From positions 1 to 18,879 of the forward strand of contig JALNZQ010000023.1 in NCBI GenBank assembly GCA_023229165.1: 18,879 nt of DNA, read 5' to 3'. The notes beneath the pieces were generated by a model. That model had not been told where the DNA came from. It did no database searches and was given only the letters and a program-made list of their open reading frames with translations. This DNA is from Methanothrix sp. (GTDB lineage: Archaea > Halobacteriota > Methanosarcinia > Methanotrichales > Methanotrichaceae). Both the position numbers and the translations under genes were made by a program. Below are positions 14,189 through 18,879 of this stretch, in pieces. Position 1 is the stretch's first letter, and each line of letters starts with the position of its first letter.

Positions 14189-15940
14189 GTGATTAACTTT
14201 ATCTTCTCTAATTATAACCTATCTTCCGGAATAAAGCAAGGGTGGGATAAGATAACTATAATAAAATTAATTTTATTATTATCATTGATTTTTTTAATTG
14301 GTATTTCGATGACTTCTGGTTTGCAGCTTACGGTTTCAACCGGATACAATGATGTTAGCTCTGCTATTGGCATGGTATACGGCGCAGAGACTACTGATAT
14401 GATTGGCCAAAAAATAAAGGCAAATGCAAATCAAGGGACTTTATCCAATCATGCGGAAGGCACGGGCAGCTTGCCCTACAGTTCTATCAGCTCCAGCGAC
14501 ATAAATGGCAATAAAGCTGGGGTTTACAGAAGCATATATGGGAAGCCTCGAGTTACTAGTTGGAACTACGAATGGAATACTTATATACCATACTCATCTT
14601 CTGCGGGCAATGGTAAAGGCGCTCAGTTATGGCTGAATGCATATAATGCATATACAATTAAAGGCGGATCGTACTCTTCTAACAAAGAAGGAGACAGTGC
14701 TAACGTGGATACTTACGTAAGCAGTTCATATCCTTATACCAAATCGTCTCTTGGCAATTACTACACAATTGCTACCGCTTTTGCCAATGAAGTAGGAGCA
14801 TATCAAAGAGCGGATTATACATCCAGTGGCGGTGCTACAACAGTTCAAGGTTGGGCTAATAATTTAGAGAAAGATTATTCTAAAGCACTGATTAATATCC
14901 CCAAAGGGACAATTAATTACCCGACAACTAACGTATTCGCAGGCAAGACGGGCAGTCGGGTCTATCCCACGGCTACAGAAATCAGTACAACTGGAACTGG
15001 TAGCCTCTATGCATATGCTTCTAACCTTGAGGGAGACAGCTCCAACTTTAACCTGAAGGTCACTAATGGGAAAGTAACGAATCCCAATTTCAATGCATGG
15101 GCCGGAACAGTCTTTGCTGAGACCTGGGCAAGCATCCCGAATGCCTGCGGAACGACAACAGAGATAAACACAAAGGCGCTGGATAAGGCATTGGGTTATC
15201 AAGAGGACGAGCATTTGAGAAGGAAATTGACAAAAGTTCTGCGGGGCGAGGGCGATTTTGCAGTAAAGAAAACAAACAATTATGCATTCAGCAATGTTGC
15301 TGTGACCACCAGGGCGACGAAGAATGATATAAAGATCAGCACATCAGGATTTGGTGCTAATACAGCCTTGATTCTAGATCCCCGACGCTGGGAGTTTGTA
15401 GATTATACCGGAAAGGATATACGCGATTCCTTAATGAGTTCGCTTAAGGGAAAGGGCTATGCGGTTACATACTATAGTGATTCAGCCGTCTCCAAGGATA
15501 AAGTTAGGAAAATGGATGAGTACAAGGTGTCGGTAATAAACACTCATTCCTCGCCGACTTCACTTTCCCTCAGCAAATCCTCCAACGGCGTTACCTTCGA
15601 CAAAATGTATCCTTCCGAACTTAAAACAGATTACACAGAATATAATGGAATGTCTCTCATTATTGGATGCAACTCATTTAAATTGACAGGAAGCGGGACA
15701 TGGGCAGAAGCTATCAACAAAGCAAATGTCAGAGGTGGCACAACCGATTACTGGAGCATAAAATACGTGAGGGATTTTACCAAAAGGTTCTTTGTCAATA
15801 TGGCAAGCGGATATAGCGCCATTAAGGCAAATCAAAATGCAAAGGGATTGGATTATGCCTATGATGCAAATGCCAAATGGACTGGGGGGTATACGGTGAA
15901 AGGTCTTAATTTACAGGGCAATGGCAACTTTGTCCTTTGA
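14189..15940 (+). CDS. Exported protein with candidate caspase/CHAT-like (clan CD) C-terminal domain
   Basis: A 583-residue product with a basic segment then a hydrophobic core (IIKLILLLSLIFLIGISMT, 24-42), a signal peptide or anchor. Residues 45-380 are Ser/Thr/Tyr/Gly-rich and probably beta; I do not recognise them. The C-terminal 200 residues look like a caspase-hemoglobinase fold: strand ALILDP (393-398), a helix, strand YAVTYYS, strand VSVINTHSS with H453, strand MSLIIGCNSF with C494, then TTDYW and a helix RFFVNMASGYSAIKANQNAK of the kind seen after the catalytic Cys in CHAT and caspase-like proteases. H453 and C494 would form the dyad. This is a motif-level inference. The start is uncertain: GTG at 14189 is the only reasonable codon before the signal sequence, and it has no ribosome binding site. 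Confidence 0.75.
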   Translation: MINFIFSNYNLSSGIKQGWDKITIIKLILLLSLIFLIGISMTSGLQLTVSTGYNDVSSAIGMVYGAETTDMIGQKIKANANQGTLSNHAEGTGSLPYSSISSSDINGNKAGVYRSIYGKPRVTSWNYEWNTYIPYSSSAGNGKGAQLWLNAYNAYTIKGGSYSSNKEGDSANVDTYVSSSYPYTKSSLGNYYTIATAFANEVGAYQRADYTSSGGATTVQGWANNLEKDYSKALINIPKGTINYPTTNVFAGKTGSRVYPTATEISTTGTGSLYAYASNLEGDSSNFNLKVTNGKVTNPNFNAWAGTVFAETWASIPNACGTTTEINTKALDKALGYQEDEHLRRKLTKVLRGEGDFAVKKTNNYAFSNVAVTTRATKNDIKISTSGFGANTALILDPRRWEFVDYTGKDIRDSLMSSLKGKGYAVTYYSDSAVSKDKVRKMDEYKVSVINTHSSPTSLSLSKSSNGVTFDKMYPSELKTDYTEYNGMSLIIGCNSFKLTGSGTWAEAINKANVRGGTTDYWSIKYVRDFTKRFFVNMASGYSAIKANQNAKGLDYAYDANAKWTGGYTVKGLNLQGNGNFVL

Positions 15941-15954
15941 TAAGAAATGCCTTA

Positions 15955-16155
15955 CTAGCCGGTGCCCATGATAGCTGGTCCGATGTTACCACCACAGAGC
16001 CCTCGCAATCCGATCCCGTAAGGTTTCCGGGCCACAATGACCTGACCCAGAAGACTGATCAGCAAGTTATAGGAGACTGAAATGGAGATGGCAAAGATGA
16101 AGCCGGAGTATTTAGGTAGTCCGCTTTGGATTGAAAATATAGACCTCCATCTCAC
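15955..16155 (-). pseudogene. Possible remnant of a membrane-protein gene
   Basis: A 66-codon minus-strand frame with a GTG start encodes one convincing hydrophobic segment (YSGFIFAISISVSYNLLISL), then GQVIVARKPYGIG and GGNIGPAIMGTG. The residue pattern is more protein-like than a random frame, but the frame lies between two genes, has no ribosome binding site and matches no family I can name. It could be a gene fragment or chance. Confidence 0.3.
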
Positions 16156-16156
16156 A

Positions 16157-16164
16157 TTTTTTTT
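16157..16164 (+). terminator. T8 tract, possible terminator for the exported-protein gene
   Basis: Eight consecutive T residues on the plus strand, about 220 nt after the stop at 15940 and just before the convergent nuclease gene. Archaeal terminators are often simple T runs, but the distance from the gene lowers confidence. Confidence 0.3.
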
Positions 16165-16174
16165 CGCATTTCCA

Positions 16175-16909
16175 TTAAATTATACGATCAAGTCCTTGCT
16201 CAGGAGTAAATTGCATCATCATTCCTGAAAGGACTCGTATTCCCATCTGCCCTTTCAGCCAATCCCAGCCTTCTTTTGCCGCCCTGTCCAGTTCATTTTC
16301 TGCCGATTCCTGCAGCCTGGGAAGCAGATCTTGCGTGAGATTCTGCTTCAAGCCCTCTCCCAGACTCTGCAGCGGCTCGGCCTCAGCCTGTAGGACCTGT
16401 CCGGGTCCTGATCGCCAATCTTGGGGATCAAACTCGTTGTTGGTGAAGTTTTCTAACCTGGCATGTCCGCTATCCACCAACAGGCGGTTAAAATTTGGCG
16501 CCGCCAGGGGCTGGCCGTAGAATCCGCTGAGGTAGGCCACGCAGATCAGCCTGCCGTAGCTATCTCGACCTGTTGCTGAAAGGTCGTCTATGTCCAGATA
16601 GACTCTCTTGTTCTTGAGCACGGCATAAGTAAAATCTCTTGCTGCCGGCCCCTTTTCCGATTCCATCTCGGGAGAGTCGACATCAGCCAGGCGGATTCTC
16701 TCCACGCTGTAGGCTACTTTTGCACCGGCCTTCTCTATGGTAACGTCAAAGGTGTCGCCATCTACAACGTTTGTGACTATTCCGTAGGCCTCATCCTGGG
16801 CGGCCAGGGCGATGGAAGGAACGATAACAAGTGAACATGATATGCAAATTAATAATATATGCAATAATTTAGGTGTGGTCTCTGATCTGCAAATGGAGAT
16901 GAAAATCAT
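16175..16909 (-). CDS. Secreted thermonuclease (SNase)-like nuclease with C-terminal extension
   Basis: A 244-residue protein with a signal peptide (hydrophobic 15-36, cleavage after ALA). The SNase domain covers about 41-150. VVDGDTFDV (48-56) gives the calcium-binding aspartate; RIRLADVDSPE (71-81) holds the catalytic Arg and E81; DSYGRLICVAYL (116-127) holds the catalytic R120. All three catalytic positions of staphylococcal nuclease are therefore present, so an active extracellular nuclease cutting DNA or RNA is expected. About 90 residues follow the domain and are predicted helical; they are also the part retained in the truncated copy at 13690-13972. The ATG at 16909 follows AGAGGTAAGGGC, a good ribosome binding site. 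It may feed on, or defend against, extracellular nucleic acid; this is inference. Confidence 0.92.
   Translation of the reverse strand: MIFISICRSETTPKLLHILLICISCSLVIVPSIALAAQDEAYGIVTNVVDGDTFDVTIEKAGAKVAYSVERIRLADVDSPEMESEKGPAARDFTYAVLKNKRVYLDIDDLSATGRDSYGRLICVAYLSGFYGQPLAAPNFNRLLVDSGHARLENFTNNEFDPQDWRSGPGQVLQAEAEPLQSLGEGLKQNLTQDLLPRLQESAENELDRAAKEGWDWLKGQMGIRVLSGMMMQFTPEQGLDRII
16245..16493. repeat. Direct repeat copy B (249 bp, partner at 13724-13972)
   Basis: This is the copy inside the intact nuclease gene, codons about 139-221. See copy A for identity and offset. Recombination between the copies would delete or amplify the 2.5-kb interval that carries the exported caspase-like protein gene. 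Confidence 0.85.
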
Positions 16910-16984
16910 GCCCTTACCTCTTTAATCATATTATGAATGCAATTTATTTTATCCTTTTGCCGCCAGACAAAGGCGGGCAGAGAC

Positions 16985-17359
16985 TCACGGCTGCTGTACC
17001 AGTATTCTGAGAGTCGTGGATCTATTTATTGAGCCGTTTATAGCCGTCAGCCTGTAAGTGGTGGTCTCAGTCGGCTTCACCTGCATAGAGCCTTTGAGCT
17101 CTACCTTTCCAACTCCCCTTTCTATCTCCACCTGGCTCGCGCCAATGACGCTCCAGCTTAAGTTGGAGACGCCTCCAGGGCTTACGACCACGGGATCGGC
17201 ACGAAATGACTCGATTACCGGATAGGGGGAGCCGAGGATGTTGAGGGCCAGCAGGCCCCCGCCCAGGATTGCCGCCAGGAGCAGGATCCATGTCGCAATT
17301 CCCGTCGGTGTTTTCCAGAACGACTTTTGCATCTCCCAGTAGTTCTTCTTTTCAGCCAT
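16985..17359 (-). CDS. Membrane-anchored Ig-like domain protein of unknown function
   Basis: A 124-residue protein. A short charged N-terminus is followed by one transmembrane helix (about 20-43, ATWILLLAAILGGGLLALNI). Then comes a single Ig-like beta domain with the pattern VIESFRADPVVVSPGG, SNLSWSVIGAS, VELKGSMQVKP and TTTYRLTAING. That pattern recurs in archaeal and bacterial surface proteins as an extracytoplasmic adhesion-like module. No catalytic residues are seen. The start is ambiguous: ATG at 17359 fits the TATA-like element at 17385-17392 (about 29 nt), while ATG at 17371 adds four residues. The nuclease gene starts 75 nt downstream, so the two exported proteins may be co-expressed, though that gap has its own AT-rich element. 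Confidence 0.8.
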   Translation of the reverse strand: MAEKKNYWEMQKSFWKTPTGIATWILLLAAILGGGLLALNILGSPYPVIESFRADPVVVSPGGVSNLSWSVIGASQVEIERGVGKVELKGSMQVKPTETTTYRLTAINGSINRSTTLRILVQQP

Positions 17360-17384
17360 CTGATCTACCATGACGACATGCAGG

Positions 17385-17392
17385 TAAATATA
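17385..17392 (-). promoter_or_regulatory. Putative TATA box for the Ig-like protein gene
   Basis: TATATTTA on the minus strand, about 29 nt before the ATG at 17359. It lies just upstream of the gene and inside the frame extension reaching 17428, which supports the shorter protein. Confidence 0.45.
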
Positions 17393-17402
17393 CTCTACTG
17401 TA

Positions 17403-17912
17403 TCAGCATATCTCTGTCTTATGCTCACGCGAAGCGATCTTATATTGACCGGGGCATTGGTCGCAGATCACATTTAGTCCTCGGATCTGCTCGCATGCTA
17501 AAGATCCCTGACCATTCTTCTGGTAGATATTATCCAGCAGCCTGTCCACCCCATTTGAGTTCGCTTTTGCCAGGAGCAGGATTTGTCGGGATTCTTGAAG
17601 GGCAAAGCCTGCGTCCTTCAGTTCAAATCCCAGTGCCATTCCGGTTCTCCAGCCGGCGGGGGCAAGGTCTACCTTTCTGGTGAGAAGCAGCCTCAAAAAG
17701 CAACTGCGAAGGTTGGGCGATCGGATCAAATCGAATTGCTTTCTCACATTGGTCCTCAAATCATCTAAGGAGACGTGCCGCTCTTCCAGGCAGGAAGGGC
17801 AAAGCTTCATCTCGTTAATGCGAGGCCCTGCCTTTGAGGCCAAATCGGAGCTGCCGCAATTGGCGCACGAACCTGACGAATAGTGCACCTTCTTTTCATT
17901 TAAGAAATCCAT
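17403..17912 (-). CDS. Cysteine-rich protein with N-terminal zinc ribbon and C-terminal four-cysteine motif
   Basis: A 169-residue protein that I cannot assign to a family. Residues 16-41 form a zinc ribbon (SCANCG then KLCPSC; C16, C19, C38, C41). A helical middle region follows. The last 30 residues contain C140, C150, C153 and the terminal C169 (context SLACEQIRGL, ICDQCPG, final EIC), which could bind a second metal or an Fe-S cluster. That tail is loosely reminiscent of C-terminal cysteine motifs in primase-like proteins, but the resemblance is too weak for a call. The ATG at 17912 follows GAGGGC and overlaps the end of the small upstream gene by 13 nt, so the two are translationally coupled. 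The C-terminus ends close to the promoter of the Ig-like gene. Confidence 0.7.
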   Translation of the reverse strand: MDFLNEKKVHYSSGSCANCGSSDLASKAGPRINEMKLCPSCLEERHVSLDDLRTNVRKQFDLIRSPNLRSCFLRLLLTRKVDLAPAGWRTGMALGFELKDAGFALQESRQILLLAKANSNGVDRLLDNIYQKNGQGSLACEQIRGLNVICDQCPGQYKIASREHKTEIC

Positions 17913-18073
17913 GCTGCCCTCAAATCGCGTAGTTCAACAACTCTGGTCTGCAGGGATTTTACACTCACATTATGAACTAAGGCTGCAGCTATCAGGTCAC
18001 CGTATCCTTCTGCCGCCTCTTTGAGAATATCATCCACAATCTCATCGTCTACAAATTTTTCTATAAGTTGCAT
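17900..18073 (-). CDS. Small conserved-looking hypothetical protein, 57 residues
   Basis: A 57-residue protein, acidic at the N-terminus (KFVDDEIVDDILKEAAEGYG) and predicted almost entirely helical, with a basic C-terminal half. There are no recognised motifs. It is kept because the ATG at 18073 lies about 26 nt downstream of a good TATA-like box, which is leaderless spacing, and its end overlaps the ATG of the cysteine-rich protein by 13 nt in operon style. The frame is open to a GTG at 18082, which would add three residues. It may be a small helical partner of the cysteine-rich protein. Confidence 0.6.
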   Translation of the reverse strand: MQLIEKFVDDEIVDDILKEAAEGYGDLIAAALVHNVSVKSLQTRVVELRDLRAAWIS

Positions 18074-18093
18074 TGTTATCACTGTTTCTTTCT

Positions 18094-18103
18094 AATATTA
18101 AAT
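18094..18103 (-). promoter_or_regulatory. Putative TATA box of the two-gene small-protein operon
   Basis: ATTTAATATT on the minus strand, centred about 26 nt upstream of the ATG at 18073. There is no Shine-Dalgarno sequence at that ATG, consistent with a leaderless transcript. Confidence 0.5.
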
Positions 18104-18183
18104 TATTATCCTGTCATGAGCGTCTTTGGCGAAACGCAAGCCAAGAGGTGTAATTTATCAGCCACACAAGGTTTTTGGAAATC

Positions 18184-18216
18184 AAAAAAATGCAGGAACC
18201 TTTTCCTCGGCCCTGC
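18184..18216 (-). terminator. Hairpin plus T7 tract after the CxxC-x17-CxxC gene
   Basis: On the minus strand GCAGG can pair with CCTGC, or alternatively AGGAA with TTCCT around a four-base loop. Seven T residues follow (A7 at 18184-18190 on the plus strand). It lies 31-63 nt past the stop at 18247, as expected of an intrinsic-like terminator. Confidence 0.6.
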
Positions 18217-18246
18217 TTTTATCTGATCAAATAATAATCAAACTAC

Positions 18247-18450
18247 TTAGTATCTTCTGGGTGGCCTGGAGCCGCCAGCGGGTCTTGCAGGCTTGTGCTT
18301 CTGGTAGCAGTCGCTGCAATACACGGGCCTGGATCCATCAGGCTTGAAGGGAACTTGACATGTCTTTCCGCACTCTGCGCAGGTGGCATCGTGCATCTCT
18401 CTGGGGCCGCTGCTAAAGCCGCCTCTGCTGCCGCTTCCATATCTTTCCAT
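18247..18450 (-). CDS. CxxC-x17-CxxC zinc-binding small protein
   Basis: A 67-residue basic protein. Between a Gly/Ser/Arg-rich head and a Pro/Arg-rich tail lies a single module with C24, C27, C45 and C48, i.e. CAEC, seventeen residues, CSDC. Its inner sequence QVPFKPDGSRPVYC matches the small family described as the CxxC-x17-CxxC domain (TIGR04272). Members are abundant in archaea and uncultured bacteria; the function is unknown, with nucleic-acid binding the usual guess. The ATG at 18450 has only a weak purine stretch in front of it. A strong AT-rich element, GTATATATAC at 18564-18573, is the nearest promoter candidate and would give a leader of roughly 85-90 nt. Confidence 0.85.
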   Translation of the reverse strand: MERYGSGSRGGFSSGPREMHDATCAECGKTCQVPFKPDGSRPVYCSDCYQKHKPARPAGGSRPPRRY

Positions 18451-18632
18451 TTTAACTCACTTACCGTTTTATCGACTCAAAGAATCGACTTATGCCACAA
18501 AAACATCTCAAGAAATGTTCCTTGGATCGATGCCATTGCAACCTTCCCTAAATGCCTGCACTAGTATATATACATATTGGTCAAAATACATTCAACCTTC
18601 ATTTGTTCAAAAGGCACTATTTACTTAGCATG

Positions 18633-18879
18633 CTACCCATTTTCATTCTTTTCCAGGGCATTTCTGGTGTGCTCCAGGAATCGGGAAACTATCTCCGCTC
18701 TCTCCCCCAGGCCGCGCCGATCAACCACAACTTCATAGCCCTCTCTCTCCAGGGTGCTCTTCCAGGACGCTGGGCTGCAGCCGAAGATATCGTTTTCTGC
18801 GTGTCCTCCCGCCACGAGCAAAAAGGGCAAGAGTCGCACAACTCTCGCCCCGCAGCCTTTAAGCTCGGGCAGCAACTTT
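18633..18879 (-). CDS. cbiK: CbiK-type anaerobic sirohydrochlorin cobaltochelatase, C-terminal part
   Basis: About 81 C-terminal residues are visible; the gene enters from the right edge. RVVRLLPFLLVAGGHAENDI matches the second half of CbiK, where the His in AGxHAxND binds the metal. DxxSWKSxLExxGYEV and RGLGERAEIVSRFLEHT complete the CbiK C-terminus. The enzyme inserts cobalt into sirohydrochlorin in the early-cobalt cobamide pathway, needed by a methanogen for its methyltransferase corrinoids. Related chelatases can also load nickel or iron, so metal specificity cannot be set from this fragment. Confidence 0.85.
   Translation of the reverse strand, partial: KLLPELKGCGARVVRLLPFLLVAGGHAENDIFGCSPASWKSTLEREGYEVVVDRRGLGERAEIVSRFLEHTRNALEKNENG

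Noticed and set aside
13690..16493. The 2.5-kb interval between the two nuclease copies considered as a transposon or integrated element
   Set aside because: The flanking repeats are coding gene segments rather than terminal repeats, and no transposase, integrase, target-site duplication or tRNA attachment site is visible.
16955..16980. Small hairpin (CGCC...GGCG) between the Ig-like gene and the nuclease gene, considered as a terminator
   Set aside because: The stem is only four perfect pairs and on the minus strand it is followed by A residues rather than a T tract.
18126..18347. A 73-codon plus-strand frame starting MAKRKPRGV
   Set aside because: Its second half is antisense to the CxxC-x17-CxxC gene and it runs through that gene's terminator; it shows no motif.

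Overview
The window reads as chromosomal DNA of a methanogenic archaeon, most likely a Methanothrix (Methanosaeta)-like member of the Methanosarcinales. The evidence is a HerA ATPase, a methanogen-type NYN-domain protein, large secreted surface proteins, several start codons that sit about 25-30 nt downstream of TATA-like boxes (leaderless or short-leader transcripts), and moderate GC with AT-rich intergenic gaps. The genus is an inference from general family knowledge; no search was run. I see no rRNA, tRNA, CRISPR array or insertion sequence.

Layout. (1) 1-1905, minus: a pyrimidine operon, pyrD then pyrK (ATGA overlap), then the start of a FAH-family enzyme that runs off the left edge. (2) 1991-3435, minus: an acylphosphatase domain fused to a heptad-repeat coiled coil, preceded by a secreted protein of unknown function. 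(3) 3507-5111, minus: a HerA-type ATPase with its own TATA box. (4) 5384-7430, minus: TatD nuclease, NYN-domain protein and rhomboid protease, closely spaced and co-directional. (5) 7633-11137, plus: a STAS protein, a 5TM-LYT/SpoIIE-type PP2C phosphatase, and an NCS2-family permease with a C-terminal degenerate GHKL (RsbW-like) domain. (6) 11345-15940, plus: two large exported proteins, a beta-helix protein and a protein with a candidate caspase/CHAT-like His-Cys dyad. The second lies between a truncated and a full-length copy of a secreted nuclease gene. (7) 16175-18450, minus: the intact secreted nuclease, a membrane-anchored Ig-like protein, a cysteine-rich protein with a 57-residue partner, and a CxxC-x17-CxxC protein. 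(8) 18633-18879, minus: the C-terminus of a CbiK-type cobaltochelatase.

The most interesting part is region 5. It has the parts of a bacterial partner-switching pathway (STAS antagonist, PP2C phosphatase, GHKL domain). Archaea have no sigma factors, and here the GHKL domain is covalently attached to a permease. Both halves of that fusion lack residues normally needed for activity: the GHKL ATP-binding Asp and glycine-rich lid, and the NCS2 TM8 Glu and TM10 Gln/Glu. I infer a receptor-phosphatase/STAS circuit that reads or gates a transporter-like membrane protein. The second candidate is the exported caspase/CHAT-like protein at 14189-15940.
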